Assembly (NCBI RefSeq): GCF_014164585.1
Contig: NZ_JACJFM010000002.1
Span: forward strand, 258,854-322,853
Direction of reading: 5' to 3'
From: Oceanospirillum sediminis
GTDB lineage: Bacteria > Pseudomonadota > Gammaproteobacteria > Pseudomonadales > Halomonadaceae
DNA: 64,000 nt
Shown here piece by piece: positions 40,491 through 49,302 of the stretch (its first letter is position 1; each line of letters opens with the position of its first letter). The notes below the pieces were generated by a model. It did no database searches and was not told the origin of the DNA. It was given only the letters and a program-made list of their open reading frames with translations. Both the position numbers and the translations under genes were made by a program.

Positions 40491-41915
40491 ATGCCACGGG
40501 AATATCGTTATCAAACGCTTGAGAAGTGGCTGTTGAAAGGTTTGCAGGAGCAACGCTGGCCTCCAGGCGAACGCCTGCCTTCTGTCAGGTCACTCTGTCA
40601 ACAGCAACAGGTTTCTAAAGCGACAGTTCTGCACGCCTATCAAAGACTGGAAGCTTTGGGTCTGATCGAATCAAGACCTAAGGCTGGCTACTTCGTTCTG
40701 AAACCCTCTACAGAAACCTGCGAACCTCGCACAACAGGCACTATGTTGCCTCCACGCCCCGTCAGTCTGAGCGATGTCTTTGCCGACATTATGGGGCGCA
40801 GTGCTGCATTTGATATTCTGCCCGATCTGAAAGCAGGAGAAGCCTCACCGGGCATCAGCGCTCTGAATCGCTGCCTGGGCCGGGCTCTTCGCAGCCAGAA
40901 AGGAGACAGATCTCAGTATTACGATCAGCCCGCCGGAGATCCGGGTCTGAGAGAACAACTGGCCCTGTTGTACCATCGCCGGGGTTATCAGTGTGAAGCG
41001 GATAATTTCTGTATAACCTCGGGTTGTCAGAATGCCATGTTTCTGGCACTGATGGCCTGCTGCCAGAAAGGGGATATTGTTGCGGTCGAGTCTCCGGGTT
41101 TCTATGGCATTCTTCAATTACTGGAACAGCTTGAACTGAAGGTCATTGAAATTCCTTCTTCTCCTGCTACCGGTATGGATATTGACGCCCTGGAAGCAGC
41201 CATACAGCAGTGGTCTATCCGTGCCTGCGTAGTAACACCGGCCTACGCCACACCATCCGGCTCTCTGATGCCAGACAGCGCCCGCCACAAATTGCTGAAT
41301 CTGGCGGAAAATCACGACCTGGCCATTATTGAAGATGATATTTATGCCGATACCGGTTTTGTTCGTCAGCCCGATCCACTGAAAGCACTGGATCAGAGTA
41401 ACAGGGTCATTCTGTGCAGCTCTTTTTCCAAAAGCCTGTCCAGAGATCTTCGCCTGGGCTGGATTGACGGGGCTCGCTGGCACGCCAGAATTCTTCGCCT
41501 GAAACTGGTGACACAGCTGGCCAGCAGTCGCTATCTGCAGCAAGGTGTCACTGAGTTTATTCGCGACGGAGGTTATCGCTCTCACCTTAAGAGACAACGA
41601 CTGGAGCTACGTCAGAACAGGGATCAGCTGATTCAGTTGATTCAGCAACAGTGGCCTTTGACTCTGAGCCGCAATACACGCATCAGTCAGCCTAATGGCG
41701 GACTGGCCGTCTGGCTGGAACTGGATTCAGATAAAGATATTCTGACCTGTTATCAGCGAGCTCTGGAAGAGGGAATCATCATTACCCCCGGCAGCCTGTT
41801 TTCGGTATCCGGTCAACACAGCCATTGCCTTCGCCTGAGTTTCGCCCATCACTGGGATAATAAACGGACACAGGCACTGAAAAAACTGGGGCAGGTGCTG
41901 CACCATTTCGCCTGA
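40491..41915 (+). CDS. MocR-type transcription factor (GntR winged helix fused to aminotransferase fold)
   Basis: 474 aa. An N-terminal GntR winged helix (about 1-70, with G-E-R-L-P-S-V-R-S-L) is joined to a fold-type I aminotransferase domain (about 110-474). The PLP lysine is K314 in S-S-F-S-K-S-L. MocR regulators sense PLP or amino-acid adducts and control genes such as pdx, gab or taurine/ectoine operons; many regulate a divergent neighbour. Here the divergent gene is ccoG and no pdx or gab gene is close, so the target is open. It is not clearly PdxR or GabR. Confidence 0.9.
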   Translation: MPREYRYQTLEKWLLKGLQEQRWPPGERLPSVRSLCQQQQVSKATVLHAYQRLEALGLIESRPKAGYFVLKPSTETCEPRTTGTMLPPRPVSLSDVFADIMGRSAAFDILPDLKAGEASPGISALNRCLGRALRSQKGDRSQYYDQPAGDPGLREQLALLYHRRGYQCEADNFCITSGCQNAMFLALMACCQKGDIVAVESPGFYGILQLLEQLELKVIEIPSSPATGMDIDALEAAIQQWSIRACVVTPAYATPSGSLMPDSARHKLLNLAENHDLAIIEDDIYADTGFVRQPDPLKALDQSNRVILCSSFSKSLSRDLRLGWIDGARWHARILRLKLVTQLASSRYLQQGVTEFIRDGGYRSHLKRQRLELRQNRDQLIQLIQQQWPLTLSRNTRISQPNGGLAVWLELDSDKDILTCYQRALEEGIIITPGSLFSVSGQHSHCLRLSFAHHWDNKRTQALKKLGQVLHHFA

Positions 41916-42440
41916 TATTTCGCCATAATTCAGCCGGGGGCTGGCATAAATCAGCACTGCAGGCGGAGTTTAATCTGCACTCTGCCTTTTCTTTTTTCTA
42001 TACCTGTATCGTTTTTTACTCGCCTGTTTTTATCCTGTGATCTTTCATCAGGTGGTTTTACTTCTTTTGCTTTAACTCTTAATGACTCATAAGTCATCTG
42101 ATTTCCTGCTGAAACGATGGAATGCGTTTTTTACTGTAAATAAATAGTCAATCGGGACAGATAAAGACCATATGCTGCCAGATAGGGTTATTCAGACAAT
42201 GCGTTTAAAGACACTCTGGCTTCAGAAAATCAGGCTATACACCACCATGCCACAAATTAAAACTGGTCATAATATTTAGAGAACAAATAAAAAATATAAC
42301 AAACAGACTTAACAACCCCTCAAAATGCTATGTTAAGATAAAAAAAACGATACACCTGTAATTAAAACAAACAAAAATATATTCTCAGTAAGCATACCTG
42401 TAATATTTAGAATCAAAATCAGCCAGGGTCCGAAGGATTT
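41916..42440. other. 525-bp gap between the MocR gene and proV
   Basis: AT-rich with no supported ORF. It starts with a terminator (41962-41998). An inverted repeat CTTAACA-N16-TGTTAAG (42308-42337) lies about 105-130 nt before proV in the expected promoter/operator area, and strongly A-rich stretches (42290-42390) are compatible with curved DNA as at osmoregulated promoters. Confidence 0.5.
41962..41998 (+). terminator. Intrinsic terminator of the MocR gene
   Basis: Stem ggcggag/ctctgcc (7 bp, one G-T) with an 11-nt loop, followed by ttttcttttttc, about 46 nt after the stop. Confidence 0.7.
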
Positions 42441-43631
42441 ATGCCTGTAAAACTTGAAGTAAAAAACCTGTGTAAAGTGTTTGGCGAACAACCCGCTCAA
42501 GCACTCGCGTTACTTGATCAGGGTGTTGGCAAAGACGACATTTTTGCCCGGACCGGTCATGTCATTGGCGTCAAAGACGCCAGCCTTTCTATCAATGAAG
42601 GGGAAATTTTCGTCATTATGGGCCTTTCCGGCTCCGGAAAATCAACCCTTGTCCGCCTGCTGAATCGACTGATTGAACCCACCCGAGGCCATGTGCTGAT
42701 TGATGGTGAAGATATTGCAACCATGAATCCAGATGCCTTGCGGTCAGTACGCCGACAAAAAATCAGCATGGTATTTCAGTCATTTGCTCTGATGCCCCAT
42801 ATGAATGTGCTGGATAACGCGGCCTTTGGACTTGAACTGGCCGGAGAACCACTGGAACAACGTCGTGCCACAGCACTGGAGGCACTGCAACAGGTTGGAC
42901 TGGGTGCACATGGTGATTCCTATCCCGATGAGCTGTCCGGCGGTATGCAGCAGCGGGTCGGTCTGGCTCGCGCACTGGCCAACAACCCGGATGTGATGCT
43001 GATGGACGAAGCATTTTCAGCACTGGACCCGCTGATCCGCACCGAGATGCAGGATGAACTGCTCAGATTACAGTCGGAGCATCAACGTACGATTGTCTTT
43101 ATCTCTCATGATCTGGATGAAGCGATGCGAATTGGTGATCGAATTGCCATTATGCAGGGCGGCGAAGTGGTGCAAGTGGGCACACCCGATGAAATTCTGC
43201 ACCAGCCTGCTAACGATTATGTTCGCTCATTTTTCCGTGGTGTGGATATATCCAATGTATTCAGCGCCAAAGATATTGCGCAGAAAAAGCAGGTCACCCT
43301 GGTCCGTAAAGATAGCAGCGAAGGCCTGCGAACCGGCCTGAAACTGCTACAGGACAATGACCGGGAATACGGCTATGTCATAGACAAGCAGGGCGCCTTT
43401 ATCGGTGTTGTTTCCACCGACTCGCTACAGACTATGATTGAATCCGGAGCAACACTGGATGACGCTCTGTTGAAAGATATCCCGACGATTGATGGCCAGA
43501 CATCAATAGGCGATCTTCTGGGCACCGTCGCCCGCAGTCCATTCGCAGTCCCTGTTATTGATGACGCTCATCAGTATCTTGGCAATATCAGCAAAGGCCG
43601 CCTGCTGGAAACACTGGACAGGGAGATTTAA
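42441..43631 (+). CDS. proV: Glycine betaine/proline ABC importer, ATP-binding subunit ProV
   Basis: 396 aa, the length of E. coli ProV. Walker [10 protein letters not shown] at 61-69, signature L-S-G-G-M-Q-Q-R, Walker B V-M-L-M-D-E at 185-190 and a C-terminal CBS pair (about 285-396), which in this family senses ionic strength. It energises uptake of osmoprotectants (glycine betaine, proline betaine, choline-type compounds). proW begins 2 nt after its stop. The order proV-proW-proX matches the E. coli proU operon. Confidence 0.96.
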   Translation: MPVKLEVKNLCKVFGEQPAQALALLDQGVGKDDIFARTGHVIGVKDASLSINEGEIFVIMGLSGSGKSTLVRLLNRLIEPTRGHVLIDGEDIATMNPDALRSVRRQKISMVFQSFALMPHMNVLDNAAFGLELAGEPLEQRRATALEALQQVGLGAHGDSYPDELSGGMQQRVGLARALANNPDVMLMDEAFSALDPLIRTEMQDELLRLQSEHQRTIVFISHDLDEAMRIGDRIAIMQGGEVVQVGTPDEILHQPANDYVRSFFRGVDISNVFSAKDIAQKKQVTLVRKDSSEGLRTGLKLLQDNDREYGYVIDKQGAFIGVVSTDSLQTMIESGATLDDALLKDIPTIDGQTSIGDLLGTVARSPFAVPVIDDAHQYLGNISKGRLLETLDREI

Positions 43632-43633
43632 TC

Positions 43634-44749
43634 ATGACGACCGAAAACAACCCTTTTGCGACTCAGGGCAATACCCGTGATGAAGGCAGTAATCCTTTTA
43701 CCAGCTCTTCAGATTCACAAAGCAACCCCTGGGGCAACTCAGAGCGCTCAGCGGAAGAAGTGACGCAGTCTGAAAGCTGGCTGACCGCAGCGCCAGCAGA
43801 CACCAGTAGCACACCGGAACCCACACTGGCCAACCCTTTTGTTGAACCTGTGATTCCTCTGGAAAGCTGGGTTGAAAATGGACTGGAATGGGTGGTTGAA
43901 AACTTCCGCCCTTTCTTCACCGGTATTAAAGCCCCTATTGATGCGACACTGAACTCCATTGATCTGCTACTGAATGCCACGCCGCCGCTGGTCATGATCG
44001 CTCTGTTTGGTCTGATGGCCTGGCAACTGGCCAATAAGCGACTGGCTGTGGGCACCGTGTTAAGCCTGCTGTTGCTGGGAGGAGTCGGTGCCTGGTCAGA
44101 AGCGATGACAACCCTGTCTCTGGTACTGACCTCGGTCTTCTTCTGTGTGCTCCTTGGCCTGCCGCTGGGCATTATTATGGCCAATAGCGAAAAAATGAAC
44201 CATATTCTGCGCCCTACCCTGGATGCGATGCAAACCACACCGGCGTTTGTATACCTCGTCCCTATTGTCATGCTGTTTGGTATTGGCAATGTGCCGGGGG
44301 TTGTCGTGACAATTGTTTTTGCCATGCCTCCGGTTATCCGGCTGACGAATCTGGGTATACGCCAGGTACCGTCTGACCTGATCGAAGCCTCTCACTCTTT
44401 CGGAGCCAGCCCCAGACAGATGCTGTTTAAAGTGCAGTTGCCACTGGCAATGCCAACGATTATGGCAGGTGTTAACCAGACCCTGATGTTATGCCTGTCA
44501 ATGGTGGTGATTGCTTCCATGATTTCAGTCGGCGGTCTGGGCCTGATGGTTCTCAGGGGCATTGGTCGTCTGGATATCGGTCTGGCCACTGTCGGAGGAG
44601 TGGGTATCGTTATCCTCGCCATTATTCTGGATCGTATGACCCAGGCACTGGGGCAGGATGCCAGAGCACGGGGCGTCAGACACTGGTATGAAGCCGGACC
44701 AGCAGGGCTGCTTATGAAACTGATCAATAGAAAAACAGAATCAGCCTGA
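43634..44749 (+). CDS. proW: Glycine betaine/proline ABC importer, permease ProW
   Basis: 371 aa. It has a polar N-terminal extension of about 75 residues rich in Ser, Thr, Asn and Pro, as in E. coli ProW, then about seven membrane helices. The EAA-type cytoplasmic loop ([13 protein letters not shown]) is the contact site for ProV. A GGGAG ribosome site overlaps the end of proV. Inner-membrane component of the proU-type system. Confidence 0.95.
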   Translation: MTTENNPFATQGNTRDEGSNPFTSSSDSQSNPWGNSERSAEEVTQSESWLTAAPADTSSTPEPTLANPFVEPVIPLESWVENGLEWVVENFRPFFTGIKAPIDATLNSIDLLLNATPPLVMIALFGLMAWQLANKRLAVGTVLSLLLLGGVGAWSEAMTTLSLVLTSVFFCVLLGLPLGIIMANSEKMNHILRPTLDAMQTTPAFVYLVPIVMLFGIGNVPGVVVTIVFAMPPVIRLTNLGIRQVPSDLIEASHSFGASPRQMLFKVQLPLAMPTIMAGVNQTLMLCLSMVVIASMISVGGLGLMVLRGIGRLDIGLATVGGVGIVILAIILDRMTQALGQDARARGVRHWYEAGPAGLLMKLINRKTESA

Positions 44750-44945
44750 CCATACCCATAAGCACCTTGAAGCCTTGTCTTTATCAGAGCTGAAAAAATT
44801 TCGATAAAGACAATCACCTGAAGAGGCAGAACACCGGGGCTGGCACTTCGTCCCGTCCCTGCCCATTCAGATAAGCGTGCCGTATCTGTCAACTGACTTT
44901 ATATAACCAACACCTGTATATCACTAACACTTTCCGGAGATAACA

Positions 44946-45932
44946 ATGCGCTACAGCACTCTTGCCGCGTCTATGACACTGGCCCTGGGCCTGTCTGCTA
45001 ACCTTCACGCCAGCCTGCCAGGTCAGGGCGTCAGCGTTCAGGCGTTCCACAGCCCGATTGCAGAAGAAAAATTCCAGACCGTTATTGTTAACAAAGCACT
45101 GGCCAAACTCGGTTACGATGTTCAGCCAATTAAAGAGGTCGACTACAGCGCCGGTTATACCGCTATGGCCAATGGCGATATCACTTACACCGCTGTTAAC
45201 TGGTTTCCACTGCACAACAACATGTACAGCAATGCCGGTGGCGATGACAAATTCTACCGCAAAGGCACCTATATCAGCGGCGCTGCTCAGGGCTACCTGA
45301 TTGATAAGAAAACGGCAGATCAATACGGTATCGACAGTATTGATGATCTGAAAGATCCGAAACTGGCTGCCCTGTTTGACACTGATGGTGATGGCAAAGC
45401 TGATCTGGCGGGTTGTCAGGCAGGCTGGGGCTGTGAGGGCGTGATCGAGCATCAGCTGACAGAATTCAAACTGCGCGACGCCATCACCCATAAGCAGGGA
45501 CAGTATGCTGCGATTATTTCTGACACCATCGCCCGCTTTAAGCAGGGTAAGCCTGTGCTGTACTACACCTGGACTCCGTACTGGGTCTCTGGAAAGCTGG
45601 TACCGGGCAAGGATGTGATCTGGCTGGAAGTACCTTACTCCGCTAACCCGAATGGCACAGACACCAAACTGCCTAATGGTAAAAACTACGGCTTTGATAT
45701 CAACTCAGAACGTATTGTTGCCAACAAGAAATGGGCAGAAGCCAACCCCGCTGCAGCGAAGCTGTTTGAAATCATCAAGCTGCCAATCAATGCGGTCAGC
45801 GCGGAAAATATGATGATCAGTAACGGTGAAGATTCGCTGAAGGATATTGAGCGTCACGCCGATCTGTGGATCAATGCCAATCAGGCAACATTTAATCAGT
45901 GGATTGAAACTGCTAAACAGGCAGCTAAGTAA
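44946..45932 (+). CDS. proX: Glycine betaine/proline ABC importer, periplasmic binding protein ProX
   Basis: 328 aa with a signal peptide (to about residue 22, N-L-H-A-S). Trp residues that form the betaine-binding box are visible in V-N-W-F-P-L-H, Q-A-G-W-G-C and Y-Y-T-W-T-P-Y-W. It captures quaternary amines in the periplasm for ProVW. A GGAGATAACA ribosome site precedes the ATG. The 196-nt gap after proW shows no gene and may allow separate, higher expression of the binding protein. Confidence 0.95.
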   Translation: MRYSTLAASMTLALGLSANLHASLPGQGVSVQAFHSPIAEEKFQTVIVNKALAKLGYDVQPIKEVDYSAGYTAMANGDITYTAVNWFPLHNNMYSNAGGDDKFYRKGTYISGAAQGYLIDKKTADQYGIDSIDDLKDPKLAALFDTDGDGKADLAGCQAGWGCEGVIEHQLTEFKLRDAITHKQGQYAAIISDTIARFKQGKPVLYYTWTPYWVSGKLVPGKDVIWLEVPYSANPNGTDTKLPNGKNYGFDINSERIVANKKWAEANPAAAKLFEIIKLPINAVSAENMMISNGEDSLKDIERHADLWINANQATFNQWIETAKQAAK

Positions 45933-45973
45933 TCAGTAATACCGGATCACCACACGATGACCGGCTGAATCAA

Positions 45974-46013
45974 TGGCTCTGGTCATTCTGCTGAATGACC
46001 AGGGCCACTTTTT
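45974..46013 (+). terminator. Intrinsic terminator of proVWX
   Basis: A stem of about 14 bp (tggctctggtcatt / aatgaccagggcca) with a 6-nt loop is followed by ctttttat, about 40 nt after proX. Confidence 0.9.
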
Positions 46014-46090
46014 ATCTCATCACTGAGTCAATCACAGTGCTGCTCTGAACGTGTCGTTTGGTCCCTATTTCCCCATGAACGCCGGGGTAT

Positions 46091-47596
46091 TCAGTGCTGA
46101 TCCTGATAGGTCTGAGCAATCGCCACAAAAGCATCTTCACAGTGCAGAAAAGCATCAATAACCACCGGATCAAAGTGGCTTCCAGCTCCTTCAGTAATGA
46201 TATCTTTTGCTTTGTCATGACTGAACGCAGGCTTATAAACCCGTTTACTGATCAATGCATCATACACATCGGCGACAGCCATCAGCCGGGCTGATAGTGG
46301 AATATCTTCTCCCCGCTTGCCCTGTGGATAACCAGAACCATCCCATTTCTCATGGTGGTTGGCCGCAATATCCTGAGCATGGCGTAAGAACGCATTCTCT
46401 GTGACAGATTCAACCGCTCCCTGCAAAGCATCGGCCCCCAACTGAGCATGGGTTTTCATAATGACAAACTCATCATCTGTCAGTTTACCAGGCTTTAGCA
46501 GAATATTATCCGGGATACCTACTTTGCCGATATCGTGCAGAGGCGCCGCTTTATAGATCAGATCAATGGTCTGCGGCGTCAGAGCATCACCATATCCGGG
46601 CTGAGAACTCAGATACTCAGCCAGCACTCTGACATAACGCTGGGTTCGCTGAATATGGGCACCGGTTTCGTTATCTCTGGCTTCAGCCAATGAAGCCAGC
46701 GCGACAATAGTCGCGTCCCTGGTTTCCTGCAGATTATTCTGTGCGGTTAACAGACTGGACACCATAGCATTAGTCCCCTGAGCCATAGCACCAAACTCAT
46801 CATGGGTCGCGACAGGCACTCTGACCATCAAGTTACCTTCTGCCACCTGACTGAGTACACTGTTCTCAAAGTTCAGATACATACTCATATTGCTGGCATA
46901 GCGACGGATAATCACCAGTGCATAACCCAGTACCACCACCGTGATAAAAGCAAACTCTTGCAGAATACTGTTACGGGATTCTTCCGGGCTAAGCACCACC
47001 CCTTCCGCCAGTAGCCAGTCCAGATCTTTGTTAACGACCAGAAACAGCACCAGAGCAATAGTGATCAGCAACACAGCGGCCATAGCTGCAAATTTCTGTA
47101 CAAACGAAGAAGCCCGATGCTCCAGATTCAGCTCTTTCCGGGCCTCGACCAGATCATAAGCCAGTTGACGCTCCTGCAATAATGCCAGATCAACTGCAAC
47201 AAAGGTTCCCAGAGTACTCAGGCCAAACAGAACTTTCAGATTACTGTGCCAGGGAGCCTCGTAAAGATAAAGATTGGTCAGAACAATGCCTGCAGCTGTC
47301 GCCAGAAAGATACCCAGGTCCAGACAAAAACACGCGGTCACTCTCTGATGTAAGGGTCGCCGCTGTACGACACCGGAAATCATCTCCCGGATAGCAAAAG
47401 CGATCATCAACGGAATAAACAACTGCCACCAGGTAATCGTTTCCAATAAAGGACAGACCTGACCGCCATACACCGCAAAAATGCCTGCGGCAATAAAATA
47501 ATGCACAAAAGCCGTCATCTGCACATGATGAACAGGTTTCACGGAGGGATAAAGATAATCAGCCGCCTGAACTGGCTGACTAAACATGCCAGACAT
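46091..47596 (-). CDS. Membrane HD-GYP cyclic-di-GMP phosphodiesterase
   Basis: 501 aa from the ATG at 47596, which has a strong GGGAGG ribosome site; the frame runs open to 47746 without one. The N-terminal half has about five or six membrane helices in two groups, then a HAMP-like segment (about 270-320) and an HD-GYP domain. The catalytic dyad H354-D355 (L-H-D-I-G-K) and the G422-Y423-P424 motif are intact, so it should hydrolyse c-di-GMP to pGpG or GMP. The signal sensed by the membrane part is unknown. Low c-di-GMP would favour motility, fitting but not proving a link with the chemoreceptor at 36615. Confidence 0.92.
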   Translation of the reverse strand: MSGMFSQPVQAADYLYPSVKPVHHVQMTAFVHYFIAAGIFAVYGGQVCPLLETITWWQLFIPLMIAFAIREMISGVVQRRPLHQRVTACFCLDLGIFLATAAGIVLTNLYLYEAPWHSNLKVLFGLSTLGTFVAVDLALLQERQLAYDLVEARKELNLEHRASSFVQKFAAMAAVLLITIALVLFLVVNKDLDWLLAEGVVLSPEESRNSILQEFAFITVVVLGYALVIIRRYASNMSMYLNFENSVLSQVAEGNLMVRVPVATHDEFGAMAQGTNAMVSSLLTAQNNLQETRDATIVALASLAEARDNETGAHIQRTQRYVRVLAEYLSSQPGYGDALTPQTIDLIYKAAPLHDIGKVGIPDNILLKPGKLTDDEFVIMKTHAQLGADALQGAVESVTENAFLRHAQDIAANHHEKWDGSGYPQGKRGEDIPLSARLMAVADVYDALISKRVYKPAFSHDKAKDIITEGAGSHFDPVVIDAFLHCEDAFVAIAQTYQDQH

Positions 47597-48139
47597 ATTG
47601 AACCTCCCTATAGCCAGGCTATTTTTGATCAAATTATAGAAAACAGTCCCACTGGACTTCAGCATACTCCGGGTAACTACGCAGCAGACGACAATATAGT
47701 TTCGCAATGACAGATAGATATTCAGATGCTGAAAAATAGTGCACACGACTGTATCTGTGCCCCTATAAGAAGCCCTGATTCATACGCCACTCATTACGCA
47801 TCTGAATATTCTGCACCGAAAAACAAATAACCCACTGATAAATAATGATTTATTTTTATTGGCACGCCCTATGCTAAATATAAATTAGTCCAACGCAGGA
47901 CGTGGTTGTTAGCTTAGTTAGTAACCTGACTAATCACTTTTTATTTTGAGCCTTTTTTTTAGCTCCTTTGAACAATGGCGTTTCTTCTTCTGCCTCCGGG
48001 TAAAAGATGAGCGCCTTTTTTTTGCTTCTTTCAGCGACCTTTCTCAGCAGATATCAGCGATTAGTAGCGGCTCGATCCCCTCCCAGAAACAGAATGAAGA
48101 CACTCCATATCTGAGCTATCAGGCAGGTTATCACTCCGG

Positions 48140-48166
48140 GTTAACATTTCTCAGGGAAGTGTTATC
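48140..48166. repeat. Dyad A: imperfect 10-7-10 inverted repeat (GTTAACACTT-type)
   Basis: gttaacattt, a 7-nt spacer and aagtgttatc: arms of 10 with two mismatches to the motif GTTAACACTT. It has the same arm and spacer lengths as dyad C at 48704-48730. Confidence 0.7.
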
Positions 48167-48224
48167 TGAACTAATGTTCCACGAGTATGGAAAGTGGCCA
48201 AAATGGGGACGGTTTGGTCATCCT

Positions 48225-48254
48225 GGTTAACACTTTGCAAGAATTCTGTTAACC
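48225..48254. repeat. Dyad B: ggttaaca / tgttaacc
   Basis: The first arm is part of a perfect GTTAACACTT copy (48226-48235); the second arm is tgttaacc (48247-48254). Arms of 8 bp with a 14-nt spacer. Confidence 0.7.
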
Positions 48255-48489
48255 AATGTGATGCAAGATGTAGCCGCTGTTAGCTCAATATAAATTAGAT
48301 AAAGATGTGATAGACTCTACTGCAACGGATTTTCCAGAGTGTATAGGTAGCGCAGGGGAGTGGTTCAACATTGCAGGTTTTTTTGTTAATACGGTGGTTG
48401 GCTTGCTGACTGTCCGTGACTTGAGAACACTATTTAATGAATCATTCAGGGTTCGACTCCCACTTGGAAGAAACAGCGAGGAAAAGCTT

Positions 48490-48648
48490 ATGGAAACAAA
48501 TAACTCAATTTTTAATCGCATTGGATTAGATTTTAAACGAGGTATTGACTCCTTCTTTTTTCGAGCCGCTCTCTTCTTGCTAGGAATGAGGTTTTTCCCC
48601 TCGCTTCCTATACGCTTTGACTTCCATAGCAACATCTTAAACAACTAG
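48490..48648 (+). CDS. Possible 52-residue small protein, unknown
   Basis: The ATG at 48490 follows GAGGAAAAGCTT, a good ribosome site. The product (starting M-E-T-N-N-S-I-F) is basic and aromatic with one weakly hydrophobic stretch (F-F-F-R-A-A-L-F-L-L). The same frame is open upstream to 48307. No family is recognised, it overlaps an antisense ORF, and it sits in the repeat-bearing islet. It may not be a gene. Confidence 0.25.
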   Translation: METNNSIFNRIGLDFKRGIDSFFFRAALFLLGMRFFPSLPIRFDFHSNILNN

Positions 48649-48703
48649 CAAGAAAAAACAGGATAAAGTCCATCCTTAAACCTTGCTCATCGTCGCTGAA
48701 TAA

Positions 48704-48730
48704 GTTAACACTTTACTATGAAGTGTTAAC
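48704..48730. repeat. Dyad C: perfect 10-7-10 inverted repeat of GTTAACACTT
   Basis: GTTAACACTT (48704-48713), a 7-nt spacer and AAGTGTTAAC (48721-48730), a perfect 27-nt dyad. No T-tract follows, so it is not a classical terminator. It may be an operator, a mobile-element end or a structured RNA element. Confidence 0.75.
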
Positions 48731-49090
48731 CATCCGCATATGATGACCTTCCAGCAAAACAGATATTCCCGCTATAACAACATTTGATAACCATCCATCA
48801 AAGCAATGAAGATTGGCCAGTCATCCTGACTATACTAAAAAATGTGCTGCTATTAGCAAAGATGATAGTCATGGTTCCAGATGTGTGCATCCAGACAGAG
48901 CAATGATTCTTAAATGTGCACTCTCAGGCGCTTACGGTATCTGGCACGATTATTCCCCAGGGCGGACAGATAAAAAATATCCTTTAGAATCAAACACTAA
49001 AAAATAATTATCAGTGTTTTTCATGTATTGGCACTGCCCGTGCATTATTAGAGTCAAACAAAAACAATCCCCCTTCGGCAAGGGACACAA

Positions 49091-49127
49091 GCATTTCATA
49101 AATCACTGGTCATGATTTATGAAATGC
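49091..49127. repeat. Perfect 15-bp stem-loop, AT-rich
   Basis: Arms gcatttcataaatca and tgatttatgaaatgc with a 7-nt loop. No T-run on either side. It lies 13 nt upstream of the larger hairpin at 49141. Confidence 0.85.
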
Positions 49128-49140
49128 AACGAGGCAACGT

Positions 49141-49192
49141 AGCCCGGAATAGATATGCGATCTTATCGCATATCTATTCCGGGCTTTTTTTT
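49141..49192 (+). terminator. Perfect 21-bp hairpin with T8 tail
   Basis: The arms (agcccggaat... and ...attccgggct) pair perfectly over 21 bp around a 3-nt ctt loop, followed by eight Ts. It is a very strong + strand terminator, but no annotated + strand gene ends within the preceding 1.5 kb other than the doubtful frame at 48490, which points to an unrecognised transcript in the islet. It also lies just beyond the bepA stop, on the other strand. Confidence 0.85.
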
Positions 49193-49302
49193 ACCCTGTA
49201 TTTCTGCTCAGCTCATGCTGTACCTGCCACAAAGTTCCTTATCGATCTATTACCCCGTCAGACGATCAGTCCTTATTACCGGGTAGTTTACGGACAGGCT
49301 AA

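Larger units (their letters stand above)
47597..49302. other. 1.7-kb islet without recognisable genes
   Basis: No ORF here has family features plus a good start. The best is a 53-codon frame at 48490. The stretch contains the clustered GTTAACACTT dyads (48140-48730) and two perfect hairpins (49091-49192). Base composition drifts to higher AT than the neighbours. It could be decayed mobile DNA or a non-coding RNA locus. In Pseudomonas bepA is preceded by nadA, which is absent here. Confidence 0.5.

Noticed and set aside
47946..48230. 94-codon + strand ORF with TTG start
   Set aside because: No ribosome site, no family, and its 3' end runs into the dyad B repeat.
48448..48462. tRNA T-arm-like sequence ggttcgactccc, possible tRNA fragment/att site
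   Set aside because: No matching acceptor, D or anticodon arms and no second copy within the window; likely chance.
48140..48730. Integron attC sites at the GTTAACACTT dyads
   Set aside because: The core GTTRRRY is not matched (C in the third R position) and no integrase or cassette genes are present.
48813..49007. 64-codon + strand ORF with TTG start
   Set aside because: No ribosome site or recognisable features; sits in the gene-poor islet.
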